From Propionibacterium sp. (GTDB taxonomy: Bacteria > Actinomycetota > Actinomycetes > Propionibacteriales > Propionibacteriaceae), in contig DUOB01000113.1 of assembly GCA_012839035.1 (NCBI GenBank), positions 1-64,000 of the forward strand: a stretch of DNA of 64,000 nucleotides, written 5' to 3'. The translations under genes and the position numbers were made by a program. Of this stretch, positions 30,333 through 39,910 are shown piece after piece. Below the pieces are notes generated by a model. That model saw only the letters and a list, made by a program, of their open reading frames with translations. It made no database searches and was not told where the DNA came from. Each line of letters begins with the position of its first letter. The first letter of the stretch is position 1.

Positions 30333-31135
30333 CGTCGCCTCTGGCAACGGCCGCACCAGAAGAGGTTGCGGCCCTCGAGCACGGCTGTCCGGATGCGGGA
30401 GCCGCACACCAGGCAGGGCTGGTCGTGGCGGCGATAGACATAGACCTCACCGCCGTGATCGTCGACGCGCTCGGGGCGACCCATCGCCTCGGGACTGTGC
30501 TCGGGGCGAACCGTGTCAATGCGGTCGTCGCGGACGCCGATCGGCATGAGTTCCACCAGGTCGTCCCAGATCGCCTGCCAGGACGCCGCACGGAACCGGT
30601 TGCCGGGAGTCATGGGATCGAGCCGATTCCGGAACAGCACCTCGGCGCGATAGACGTTGCCGACGCCGGCGAGCACCGACTGATCCATGAGCAGCGCCGC
30701 GATCGGCTTGCCGGAGCGATGGATCCTGTGCCACGCCCGATCCGGATCGGCGTCCGCGCGCAGCGGGTCGGGGCCGAGCCTGGCGATCTGGGCAGTGACC
30801 TCGGCCGGCGTACGCAGCGCACACAACTGCGGACCTCTCAGGTCGGCAGCGATCTCGTCATTCGCGAGCCGCAGCCGCACCTGGCCCACCGGCGGACGGA
30901 ACGGACCGATCCGGAACGTCCCGATGAGACCGAGATGAATATGCACGACCCGCTCCGCCTCGAAGTCCAGGAACAGATGTTTGCCGTAGGCGGAGGTCGC
31001 GATCAGTTCAGTGCCGTCCAACAATTCGGCGGCGGCCGCCATCCGGCCCTGGGGCGAGCTCACCGCGGGTCTGGTCCCGGCGAACGCAGCCCCCAGATCC
31101 AACGCGAGTCGATGCAGTGTGTGTCCCTCGGGCAC
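30329..31135 (-). CDS. nei2: Fpg/Nei family DNA glycosylase (endonuclease VIII, Nei2-like)
   Basis: GTG start giving (V)PEGHTLHRL; VHIHLGLIGTF; zinc finger CLVCGSRIRTAVLEGRNLFWCGRCQ; AAGGAGG RBS. Confidence 0.92.
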   Translation of the reverse strand: MPEGHTLHRLALDLGAAFAGTRPAVSSPQGRMAAAAELLDGTELIATSAYGKHLFLDFEAERVVHIHLGLIGTFRIGPFRPPVGQVRLRLANDEIAADLRGPQLCALRTPAEVTAQIARLGPDPLRADADPDRAWHRIHRSGKPIAALLMDQSVLAGVGNVYRAEVLFRNRLDPMTPGNRFRAASWQAIWDDLVELMPIGVRDDRIDTVRPEHSPEAMGRPERVDDHGGEVYVYRRHDQPCLVCGSRIRTAVLEGRNLFWCGRCQRRR

Positions 31136-31206
31136 CGGGCTCCTCCTTCCGGGATGTCCGACACTATCCCCGGCGCCCCATCCCGCAGCGCGACTATCCT
31201 GACGCC

Positions 31207-31407
31207 ATGCGCACACCCGAACCCACCCACCACCATCGGGAGTTCGGCCGCGACGGCGTTTCGGGTTTGGTGAACGTCGCTCGCGCCCTGCGTGCCCGGG
31301 AGGTCTCGCGCCCGAGTGCCGAGGACCTGGCCGAGGCCGAGCGATCCGCGGATCGGTTGCTCGCCCGTCTCGAGCACCGACCGAAAAGACGTCGCAGAAG
31401 GGGCTGA
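31207..31407 (+). CDS. Small basic hypothetical protein (66 aa)
   Basis: MRTPEPTHHHREFGRDGVSGLVNVARALRAREVSRPSAEDLAEAERSADRLLARLEHRPKRRRRRG; TATCCT 6 nt before the ATG (leaderless-type promoter). Confidence 0.6.
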   Translation: MRTPEPTHHHREFGRDGVSGLVNVARALRAREVSRPSAEDLAEAERSADRLLARLEHRPKRRRRRG

Positions 31408-31450
31408 CGCCAGCCCCGGACCATCGGTGCCGACTGCCGGCCTTCAGACG

Positions 31451-32074
31451 TCAGTCGAAGATCGGACCGACCGTCCGGGTGCGCTTGGCCTCGAAGAAGC
31501 CCTCATATTCCGTCAGCAGCGCGAAACCATCGAACAGGCGCCCGGCCTGTTCACCCTTGGGTGCCGGCGAAATCACGGGGCCGAACAGGGCCATTCCGTT
31601 GATGTGGATCACCGGCGTGCCGACCTCGTCGCCGACAGCGTCCATGCCCGCGTGGTGGGAACGGCGCAGCGCCTCGTCGTTGGCGTCGGTGTCCCCGGCC
31701 TCAATGAGTTCCGCAGGCAGGCCCACGTCAGCCAGCGCGCCTTCGATCGTGGCGCGTTCGGTGACGTCCTCCCCACCGGGATGGACGCGCGTCCCGATGG
31801 CCGTGTAGAACTCGGCCAGCTTCTCCTTGCCGTGTTGCTCATCCACGGCGAGTGCCACGCGGACCGGTGCCCACGATTTGTCCATGAGCGCCCGATAATC
31901 GGGATCCAGATCGTCCCGGCCGTCGTTCAGCACCGACAGGCTCATCACGTGGAAGGTGAGATCCACGTCGCGGACCTTCTCCACCTCGGTCATCCAGCGG
32001 GACGTCATCCAGGCCCAGGGGCACAAGGGGTCGAACCAGAAATCGACCTTGATCGGCTGTGTGGAAGCAGTCAT
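31451..32074 (-). CDS. Rv2466c-family (mycothiol-dependent nitroreductase/DsbA-like) protein
   Basis: [70 protein letters not shown]-like segment. Confidence 0.92.
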   Translation of the reverse strand: MTASTQPIKVDFWFDPLCPWAWMTSRWMTEVEKVRDVDLTFHVMSLSVLNDGRDDLDPDYRALMDKSWAPVRVALAVDEQHGKEKLAEFYTAIGTRVHPGGEDVTERATIEGALADVGLPAELIEAGDTDANDEALRRSHHAGMDAVGDEVGTPVIHINGMALFGPVISPAPKGEQAGRLFDGFALLTEYEGFFEAKRTRTVGPIFD

Positions 32075-32193
32075 GTGACCAGCCTAACCAGAGGGCGGCG
32101 GGAACCCGCCAACCGGAAGGTCGGAGATGATCCTCGGCAGCTAGGCTCGGATGGCCGTGTCGCCAACGGCGACGAACCCCCAGGAGACTTGTT

Positions 32194-34797
32194 GTGGATC
32201 CAGCCAACCTCACCCGCGCGGCTGCTGCCGCCCGCGCGCACCTGATCACCGCTGTGACCTATGAGGTCCTGGTGGCCCTCAGCGGGCGCGACCCCGACGG
32301 ACAGCCCCTTCCCGCGCCTGCGGACACATTCGTCACCACGTCACGGATCGGGTTCGCCTCGTCGGCCGGAGTGACGTGCGTCGACGTCATCGCGGACACC
32401 ATCCTGGACGCGACGCTCGACGGGGTGCCTGTCGACGCGGCACAGTTCGACGGGGCGCGCTTGCCGGTCGAGCTGACCGACGGCACCCACGAGCTCGAGG
32501 TGACGGCACTGCACCGGTTCAGCCGCAGCGGTCAGGGCATGCACCGATTTGTGGACGTGGACGACCGGGTCTACCTCTATACACAGTTCGAACCCGCCGA
32601 CGCCCGCCGCGTCTTTGCCTGTTTCGAACAGCCCGATCTCAAGGCACGCTTCACGATCAGCGTCATCGCACCCCATGACTGGTTGGTGCTGAGCAACTCC
32701 GCCGATGCCGAGCCCGCCCGGATCGATGACGACTTCGCACGCTGGGATTTCGCGCCCACCCAGCCTCTGCCGACCTATCTGACCGCCATCGTCGCGGGGC
32801 ACTATCACCGCGTACCCACCGAGATCACCGGCGCGGCCGGCCGCATCCCGGCGTCGGTGCTGTGCCGCGCATCCCTCGCGAACCATCTGGACACCGACCG
32901 GATCATGGCGATCACCCAGGCGGGCTTCGACGTCTTCGAGGAGCATTTCGGCACGCCATTCCCGTTCGCTTCCTATGATCAGGCGTTCGTGCCGGAATAC
33001 AACGCCGGCGCCATGGAGAATGCCGGTCTGGTCACGTTCCGGGACGATCTGATCTTCCGGTCCCGGGCCACGCAGGCCCAGTTCGAGAACCGGGACAACA
33101 CGATCCTCCACGAGTTGGCGCACATGTGGTTCGGCAACCTCGTGACGATGCGCTGGTGGGACGACCTGTGGCTCAAGGAGTCGTTCGCCGAGTGGGCGTC
33201 CCACTTCGCCCAGTCGCAGATCGACGAGGACCCCGACCATGCCTGGGCGGCGTTCAACAACGCCCGCAAGACCTGGGCCTATCGTGCCGACCAACTGCCG
33301 TCCACCCACCCGATCGCGGCCGACATGGTGGATCTGGAGGCCGTGGAACTCCATTTTGATGGCATCACCTATGCCAAGGGCGCATCCGCACTCCGCCAAC
33401 TGGTGGCCTTCGTCGGCCAGGACGCTTTCCTTGCCGGGGCCCGCCGCTACTTCGCCGAGCATGCCTGGGGCAATACCGAACTCGCCGATCTCCTGCACGT
33501 TCTCCAGGAGGCCTCGGGGCGGGATCTGTCGGACTGGTCCGGTCAGTGGCTGGAGACAGCGGGCGTGAACACGCTCACCCCCGAGTTCGAGATCGACAGG
33601 GACGGGCGTCTGAGGAATTTCTCCGTACGCCAGACCGCTCCCCCGGGCCACCCGACGCTGCGTGCTCACCGGTTGGCGATCGGCCTCTACGGAGCGGACG
33701 AGCACGGCCTGCAGAGGACGCTGCGGGTCGAGACCACCGTGAGCGGGGAGCGTACGCCCGTCCCCGAACTCGACGGCCTGGAGCGCCCCGACCTCGTGCT
33801 CCTCAACGACGACGACTTCACCTTCGCCAAGATCCGCTTGGACGAGGTCTCGCGCGAGACCATGCGCACTGCGATCGACCACGTTCCCAACGAGCTGACA
33901 CGCAGCCTGTTGTGGGGCACGGCCTGGGACATGTGCCGGGACGCCGAGCTCCCGGTCGCAGCCTATGTGGACATGGTGCTCCGTGGGGTCGCTCAAGAAT
34001 CCGATCAGACTGCGGTCGCTCGCGTTCTGGGTCAGGCGCAGGTGGCCACGACGGTCTTCCTGGCACCGGAGCACAGAGCCGAGTCCCGGGCAACGCTCAG
34101 CGCCGGCCATATCCATCTGGTGCAGTCCGCCGCAGAGGGCACTGATCACCAGCTCGCCTTCGCCCGCGCGCTCGCGAGCGGGGTCTCCACCCCGACCGGA
34201 GCTGCCGTTCTGCAGGCCTGGCTGGACGGTCAGGAAGTCCCCGAGGGTCTGCGGATCGACGCCGATCTCCGCTGGCACCTGACCACCCAACTGGCACGCC
34301 TCGGTGTGATCACAGACGAAGCCATCGACCGCGAGCTGGCCCGGGACAACACGCTCACCGGCAGCGAACGCGCCGCCGGCGCCCGAGCGGCCCAACCCAC
34401 CGCTGCGGCCAAGGAGGCGGCCTGGCAGCGCGCCACCGCCGAGCCCGGCATCCCCAACGAGACACACCGTCAGATCTGTCTCCAGTTCATCCAGCCCGGC
34501 CAGGAGGAGCTTCTGGCCGACTTTGCTCCCCGCTATCTGGAGCTCGCCGAACGGATCTCACACAAGACAGGGGTGTGGCGCGACCACGGCGTGCATTTCG
34601 CCCAGGCCGCCCTGCGGCATCTCTTTCCCTTGCCCGATCCCCAGTGGCTGGCGCGGTTCGACGAATGGCTCACCCGCACCGAGCTCCAGGAATCCGTGCG
34701 CCGCATTCTCGACGAGTGTCGGGACGATGCCCACCGCGCACTCCGCGTACGCCACGCAAACACCCCCGAGGAGACCATCCCCAAGGAGGATGCATGA
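32194..34797 (+). CDS. pepN: Aminopeptidase N
   Basis: GAMENAGLVTFRD, HELAHMWFGNLVTMRWWDDLWLKESFAEW (HExxH...E); GTG start. Confidence 0.97.
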   Translation: MDPANLTRAAAAARAHLITAVTYEVLVALSGRDPDGQPLPAPADTFVTTSRIGFASSAGVTCVDVIADTILDATLDGVPVDAAQFDGARLPVELTDGTHELEVTALHRFSRSGQGMHRFVDVDDRVYLYTQFEPADARRVFACFEQPDLKARFTISVIAPHDWLVLSNSADAEPARIDDDFARWDFAPTQPLPTYLTAIVAGHYHRVPTEITGAAGRIPASVLCRASLANHLDTDRIMAITQAGFDVFEEHFGTPFPFASYDQAFVPEYNAGAMENAGLVTFRDDLIFRSRATQAQFENRDNTILHELAHMWFGNLVTMRWWDDLWLKESFAEWASHFAQSQIDEDPDHAWAAFNNARKTWAYRADQLPSTHPIAADMVDLEAVELHFDGITYAKGASALRQLVAFVGQDAFLAGARRYFAEHAWGNTELADLLHVLQEASGRDLSDWSGQWLETAGVNTLTPEFEIDRDGRLRNFSVRQTAPPGHPTLRAHRLAIGLYGADEHGLQRTLRVETTVSGERTPVPELDGLERPDLVLLNDDDFTFAKIRLDEVSRETMRTAIDHVPNELTRSLLWGTAWDMCRDAELPVAAYVDMVLRGVAQESDQTAVARVLGQAQVATTVFLAPEHRAESRATLSAGHIHLVQSAAEGTDHQLAFARALASGVSTPTGAAVLQAWLDGQEVPEGLRIDADLRWHLTTQLARLGVITDEAIDRELARDNTLTGSERAAGARAAQPTAAAKEAAWQRATAEPGIPNETHRQICLQFIQPGQEELLADFAPRYLELAERISHKTGVWRDHGVHFAQAALRHLFPLPDPQWLARFDEWLTRTELQESVRRILDECRDDAHRALRVRHANTPEETIPKEDA

Positions 34798-35942
34798 CCG
34801 ATCAGCCCGTCACGGTGGCCGATGTCGTCGGACTCGTCGAGAAGCACTACCCGCCGCGCACAGCCGAGGGCTGGGACAAGGTCGGTCTCGTCTGCGGATC
34901 AGGGGACTGGCCGGTCACCTCGGTGCTGTTCACGATCGACATCACCCCGGAGGTGGTGGCGGAGGCGATCGCCCTCGAAGCGAACCTGATCGTCGCGCAC
35001 CACCCGCTGTTGCTGCGTGGCGTGCACGGGGTCGACGGGGCCCATCCCAAGGGCCGGATGCTGCTGGACATGATCCAGCAGGGGATCGCCTGCTATGCCG
35101 CCCACACCAATGCGGATGTGGCCCCGGACGGAGTCTGTGTCGCCCTCGCTGAGGCGCTGGGGCTGTCCGGTCTCACCCAGCTCGATCCCCGGCCGGTCGA
35201 GCGGCTCGACCAGCTCGTGGTCTTCGTGCCCCGGGAACACACCGATGCCGTGGTGGCGGCCGTTTCGGCGGCGGGCGCCGGGCGCGTGGGAGCGTACGAC
35301 CATTGTCACTTCCGCGTCACCGGCACCGGCTCGTTCCGCCCGCTCGAGGGCGCGAATCCCTTCATCGGCACCACCGGTGAGGTCGAGCACGTCCCGGAGG
35401 ACCGCGTGGAGCTGGTGCTCCCCCGCGGACGGCGAGCCGCGGTCGTCGCGGCGATGCGAGCCGCCCACCCCTATGAGGAGCCGGCCTTCCACATCCTCGA
35501 GCTCGCGCCAACCGACACCGCGCACGGGATCGGTCGCATCGGCGAGCTCGACGCGCCCCTCAGTGCCGGGGAGTTCGCCCAGCGGGTGGCGGATGCGCTG
35601 CCGGGGACGGTGACGGGGGTACGCCTCGCTGGTCCTGCCGATCGGCCCGTCCGGCGGGTCGCCGTGCTCGCAGGGGCCGGGGATTCCCACCTGGACACCG
35701 CGCGGGCGGCCGGGGTGGACGCTTATGTCACCTCGGATCTGCGGCACCATCCGGCCACGGAGGCCCGGGCGTGGGCGGGCGCGCCCGTGCTGATCGACGC
35801 GGCGCACTGGGCCGCGGAATGGCCGTGGCTGCCGGTGCTGTCGGACATCGTCGGACGGGCGCTGCCCGAGGTGGACCGGCATGTGTCACGACTCAACACC
35901 GATGCCTGGACGCACCGTTTCGACGCGCAGGACGGCGTCTGA
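34794..35942 (+). CDS. Nif3-like dinuclear metal center protein (YqfO type)
   Basis: EGWDKVGLVCGSGDWPVTSVLFTIDITPEVVAEAIALEANLIVAHHPLLL, CYAAHTNAD; ATGA overlap with pepN. Confidence 0.93.
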   Translation: MTDQPVTVADVVGLVEKHYPPRTAEGWDKVGLVCGSGDWPVTSVLFTIDITPEVVAEAIALEANLIVAHHPLLLRGVHGVDGAHPKGRMLLDMIQQGIACYAAHTNADVAPDGVCVALAEALGLSGLTQLDPRPVERLDQLVVFVPREHTDAVVAAVSAAGAGRVGAYDHCHFRVTGTGSFRPLEGANPFIGTTGEVEHVPEDRVELVLPRGRRAAVVAAMRAAHPYEEPAFHILELAPTDTAHGIGRIGELDAPLSAGEFAQRVADALPGTVTGVRLAGPADRPVRRVAVLAGAGDSHLDTARAAGVDAYVTSDLRHHPATEARAWAGAPVLIDAAHWAAEWPWLPVLSDIVGRALPEVDRHVSRLNTDAWTHRFDAQDGV

Positions 35943-35993
35943 TCGAGCGGCCACCCAGCGGGTCAGACGCTCAGCGGGATCGAGGGGATCGAG

Positions 35994-36386
35994 TCAGGCG
36001 TCGTCCTCGGTCACGTGCAGCATGCGCGGGGACCTGGCGTCCCGGCCGAGCTGCTGCAGACCGCTGGCGAGACCACCCGTGAGGTCGCCGCCGGCGAAGC
36101 TGGAGGTCATGCTCACAGCCGCCAACTGGCAGTCGGCGTCGGACAGCAGCCGGCGTGCCAGGTGACCGGTGACGATCTCCAGGACTTTGCGGTCCGGGTC
36201 GCACATGACGAGCACAGCGCGCTCGGAGTCTTCGAGGCTGGAGTGCAGTCCCTCGGCGAACTTGCGCGGATTGCCGTCGGCGGGACCGACGAACAGGGAG
36301 AAGGGCAGACCCGAGTCCTCCTCGGCCTTGCGGACAGCACGCTTGAGGTCTTCGGTCTGGGAAGGAGAGAAATCACCAGCGGACAC
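35994..36386 (-). CDS. DUF5130-like protein
   Basis: KAEEDSGLPFSLFVGPADGNPRKFAEGLHSSLEDSERAVLVMCDPDRKVLEIVTG. Confidence 0.7.
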   Translation of the reverse strand: MSAGDFSPSQTEDLKRAVRKAEEDSGLPFSLFVGPADGNPRKFAEGLHSSLEDSERAVLVMCDPDRKVLEIVTGHLARRLLSDADCQLAAVSMTSSFAGGDLTGGLASGLQQLGRDARSPRMLHVTEDDA

Positions 36387-36696
36387 TTGCGCCTCCAGTC
36401 GTGGTCTCGATCGGCTGGCCGCCCTGGGTGAGCGATCGGTGCGCCGCCTCGGTGGCGATTTCCTTGGAGCCCGTCGTCTGGCCGAGCCACAGGGGCTCGC
36501 TCATCTGGCCAGTGGCACCACGACCGCGGCGGATGAGGGTCCCGGACAACGCCAGCAGTCCGACGACCACCATGATCGCCACGGGAATCCCGACCAGGAC
36601 CAACAGACTCTGCACGACCGAGGGCGATTCCACGGCCGGCCAACCTGGGAAACTGCCCCCCGCCAATGGGACTAGCATGCTGAACAGATCGCTCAT
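36373..36696 (-). CDS. Small hypothetical membrane protein (107 aa)
   Basis: MSDLFSMLVPLAGG..VVQSLLVLVGIPVAIMVVVGLLALSGTLIRRGR; overlaps the downstream gene by 14 nt; TACGGT 7 nt before the ATG. Confidence 0.7.
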   Translation of the reverse strand: MSDLFSMLVPLAGGSFPGWPAVESPSVVQSLLVLVGIPVAIMVVVGLLALSGTLIRRGRGATGQMSEPLWLGQTTGSKEIATEAAHRSLTQGGQPIETTTGGASVRW

Positions 36697-36777
36697 GGGC
36701 ACAACCGTAGACCAGATGGCACCGGTCGGCCACGCCGCAGCGATCTTCTGGGCCCGCCCGCAGCCGAGGAGACCTGA

Positions 36778-37398
36778 ATGACCAACGACACTCCCCCACC
36801 GCGCCCGGCACCCGAACCAGACGATCCCCACGCCCGCGCCGTGCTGGACGCCGGGGAGATTTCCCGTGCGATCACGCGGATGGCGCACGAGATCATCGAG
36901 ACCAACCACGGCTCGGAGCGCCTGCTGCTGCTGGGCATCCCGACCCGCGGGGTACCGCTTGCGGAACGCCTCGCTCTCGCCATCGACAAAGCTGCCGATC
37001 AGCCGGAGGGCACCACCCCCGTCGGGCAGCTCGACATCACGATGTATCGCGACGATCTCCGCAAACACCCCACCCGCGCCGTCGGCCGCACCCATCTGCC
37101 CGAACGCATCGACGGCGCGACCGTGGTGCTCGTTGATGATGTCCTCTTCTCCGGCCGGACTGTGTCCGCGGCCCTCGATGCGCTCAAGGACATCGGTCGT
37201 CCCGTGGCGGTCCGGCTGGCCGTGCTGGTCGACCGCGGGCACCGGGAGCTCCCGATCCGGGCCGATCACGTGGGCAAGAACCTCCCGACCTCTGCGTCGG
37301 AGCGGGTCAAGGTGTCCGTCGAGGAGATCGACGGTCGCAGCGAAGTGACGATCAGCCGCCCTGCCGCCCCTGCCTCCGAACGGAAGAACACCCGATGA
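36778..37398 (+). CDS. pyrR: Bifunctional pyr operon regulator/uracil phosphoribosyltransferase
   Basis: [37 protein letters not shown]; PRTase motif [21 protein letters not shown]. Confidence 0.96.
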   Translation: MTNDTPPPRPAPEPDDPHARAVLDAGEISRAITRMAHEIIETNHGSERLLLLGIPTRGVPLAERLALAIDKAADQPEGTTPVGQLDITMYRDDLRKHPTRAVGRTHLPERIDGATVVLVDDVLFSGRTVSAALDALKDIGRPVAVRLAVLVDRGHRELPIRADHVGKNLPTSASERVKVSVEEIDGRSEVTISRPAAPASERKNTR

Positions 37399-38348
37399 AA
37401 CACCTGCTCTCGGCAGCGGATCTGTCGCGCGCCGAAATCGATTCGATCCTGGACCTCGGGGAGGAAATGTCGGACGTCCAGCGGCGGCCGATCAAGAAGT
37501 TGCCGACGCTGCGGGGACGCACGGTGGTGAATCTGTTCTTCGAGGACTCCACCCGGACGCGGTCGTCGTTCGAGATTGCGGGCAAGTGGCTGTCGGCCGA
37601 CGTGATCAACGTGTCCGGCAAGGGCTCGTCGGTGTCCAAGGGTGAGTCCTTGCGGGACACGGTCCAGGTGATCGACGCCATGGGCGTGGACGGGATGGTC
37701 ATCCGCCACTCCGCATCGGGTGCACCGGCCCAGGCCGCCGGCTGGATCCGCGGCTCGGTCGTGAACGCCGGCGATGGCACCCATGAACACCCCACCCAGG
37801 CACTGTTGGACGCCCTGTCGATGCGGCGGCACTTCCGGTCCCTGGCGGGTGGGTTCGACGACGACTGGTCGTCGAAGACCGTGGCGATCACCGGGGACCT
37901 CACCCACTCGCGGGTGGTGCGCAGCAACGTCCTGCTGCTGCGGACGCTGGGCGCCAAGGTCGTGCTCGTCGCTCCCCCGACGCTGTTGCCGTCCGGTGTG
38001 GAGACGTGGCCCGCCGAGGTTTCGACCGATCTCGATGCGGTGCTCGGCGACGTCGATGTCGCCATGATGCTGCGCGTGCAGCGCGAGCGGATGCTGGGCG
38101 GCTATTTCCCGACGCCACGGGAATACACGATCGGCTATGGCCTCACGAACGACCGTCTGCGCATGCTGCGGCCCGATGCCGCGATCCTGCATCCGGGCCC
38201 GGTCAACCGGGGACTCGAGATGGCGGCCGATGTCGCCGACTCCGCCGCATCGCGGATCCTCGACCAAGTCGCCGCCGGTGTGGCGGTGCGCATGAGTGTG
38301 CTCTATCACGTGCTGGGTGGGGCGACGGAGATGGGAGTGACCTCATGA
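37395..38348 (+). CDS. pyrB: Aspartate carbamoyltransferase catalytic subunit
   Basis: [38 protein letters not shown] (HPTQ motif); ATGA overlap with pyrR. Confidence 0.97.
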   Translation: MKHLLSAADLSRAEIDSILDLGEEMSDVQRRPIKKLPTLRGRTVVNLFFEDSTRTRSSFEIAGKWLSADVINVSGKGSSVSKGESLRDTVQVIDAMGVDGMVIRHSASGAPAQAAGWIRGSVVNAGDGTHEHPTQALLDALSMRRHFRSLAGGFDDDWSSKTVAITGDLTHSRVVRSNVLLLRTLGAKVVLVAPPTLLPSGVETWPAEVSTDLDAVLGDVDVAMMLRVQRERMLGGYFPTPREYTIGYGLTNDRLRMLRPDAAILHPGPVNRGLEMAADVADSAASRILDQVAAGVAVRMSVLYHVLGGATEMGVTS

Positions 38349-39613
38349 CGGACCTGTTGATCACCGGCGCACGCATGGTGGGGGGCGAGCCCGTGGACCT
38401 GCTGGTCCGCGACGGACAGTTCGCCGACCCGGCCTCGGCAGGCGCGGACGTCGAACGGATCGACGCCGACGGACTCATCGCCCTGCCCGGGCTCGTCGAT
38501 TCCCACTGTCACCTGCGCGAACCGGGCCGGGAGGATGCGGAGACGATCGAGTCGGGTACGCGGGCCGCGGCGCGTGGCGGGTACACCGCCGTCCTCGCCA
38601 TGGCGAACGTCAACCCGGTCACCGATACCGCGGAGGCGGTGCGGAACATGGTGGAGATCGCTGCCGAGACCGCCTCGGCGGCGGTGTTCCCGGTGGGCGC
38701 GGTCACCAAGGGACTGCGTGGTGAGGAGCTCGCGGAGCTGGGCCTGATGGCGCGCGCCGGCGTACACATGTTCTCCGACGACGGCATGTGCGTCCACGAC
38801 TCCCTGGTGATGCGCCGGGCGCTGGAATATGTGCGCGCGTTCGACGGTGTCGTCGCCCAGCATGCGCAGGACCCGCGGCTCGCCGGTCCCGGCGCCTGCT
38901 GCCACGAGGGTGAGATCTCCGGCCGGCTCGGCCTCGGTGGCTGGCCGGCGGTGGCCGAGTCGGTCATCGTCGCCCGCGATGTGCAGCTCGCCGAGATGAC
39001 GGGATCCCGCTATCACGTGTGCCACGTGTCGACGGCAGAATCGGTTGACGTGATCCGCTGGGCCAAGGCCCGCGGGATCCGGGTCACCGCCGAGGTCACG
39101 CCGCACCATCTCCTGCTGACCACGTCGGCTGTGGAGGGCTATGACCCGACGTTCAAGGTCAACCCGCCCTTGCGGCCGGACGAGCACCTCGAGGCACTGC
39201 GGGAGGCACTCGCCGACGGGACGATCGACTGCGTGGGCACCGACCACGCGCCGCACGCCGCGCACGACAAGGATCACGCGTTCTCCGACGCCGCGTTCGG
39301 GATGACCGGGCTCGAGGCGTCGCTGGCGGTCGTGATGGACACGATGGTTGCCGAGGGGCGTCTCGATTGGGCCGGTGTGGCCGAGCGGATGGCGTACGCG
39401 CCCGCGCGCATCGCCGGACTCACCGACCAGGGGCAGGGACTCGAGATCGGAAACCCTGCCAACCTCGTCCTGGTCGACCCCGAGCGGCGCCAGGTCGTGG
39501 ACCGGGCCCGGACGGAGTCGAAGTCGCGGAACAACCCCTACCACGGGCGCGACCTGCCGGATCCCGTCCGCCTGACCCTGTGGGCCGGACGCACGACGTT
39601 CCGGGATCTGTGA
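38345..39613 (+). CDS. pyrC: Dihydroorotase
   Basis: [53 protein letters not shown] overlap with pyrB. Confidence 0.97.
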   Translation: MTDLLITGARMVGGEPVDLLVRDGQFADPASAGADVERIDADGLIALPGLVDSHCHLREPGREDAETIESGTRAAARGGYTAVLAMANVNPVTDTAEAVRNMVEIAAETASAAVFPVGAVTKGLRGEELAELGLMARAGVHMFSDDGMCVHDSLVMRRALEYVRAFDGVVAQHAQDPRLAGPGACCHEGEISGRLGLGGWPAVAESVIVARDVQLAEMTGSRYHVCHVSTAESVDVIRWAKARGIRVTAEVTPHHLLLTTSAVEGYDPTFKVNPPLRPDEHLEALREALADGTIDCVGTDHAPHAAHDKDHAFSDAAFGMTGLEASLAVVMDTMVAEGRLDWAGVAERMAYAPARIAGLTDQGQGLEIGNPANLVLVDPERRQVVDRARTESKSRNNPYHGRDLPDPVRLTLWAGRTTFRDL

Positions 39614-39628
39614 CCCTGGGTCACCCAA

Positions 39629-39793
39629 GTGCCCGCGGCCAGGACCGCTGCGGCAGGGGCAGCCGCAGCCCTGGGCGCAGCGCTGGTCCCCGTTCCTCCC
39701 AGCGAAGGCGCGAGCCTGCCCCGCCCGGTGGGTCTGGCAGCGACGGTCCTCCTGCTCGGCGTCACCGCGCTGGCCACCCTCGAGGTCATCTGA
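39629..39793 (+). CDS. Possible 54-aa membrane peptide after pyrC
   Basis: GTG-initiated frame VPAARTAAAGAAAALGAALVPVPPSEGASLPRPVGLAATVLLLGVTALATLEVI; no strong RBS. Confidence 0.25.
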   Translation: MPAARTAAAGAAAALGAALVPVPPSEGASLPRPVGLAATVLLLGVTALATLEVI

Positions 39794-39910
39794 CTTTCCG
39801 GCGCCCGCCATCCATGGACCCGGGGGTGCCGGATGAGCCGTGCGCACGCCTACCATGGGCCCGGACTCGGCAGCGCTGCCAGACGACGGGCGGCCGACGA
39901 AGGGAAGCCC

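Noticed and set aside
36700-36777. PyrR-binding attenuator or anti-SD stem upstream of pyrR
   Set aside because: GAGGAGACC overlaps the RBS but I cannot support a specific PyrR-loop structure by eye
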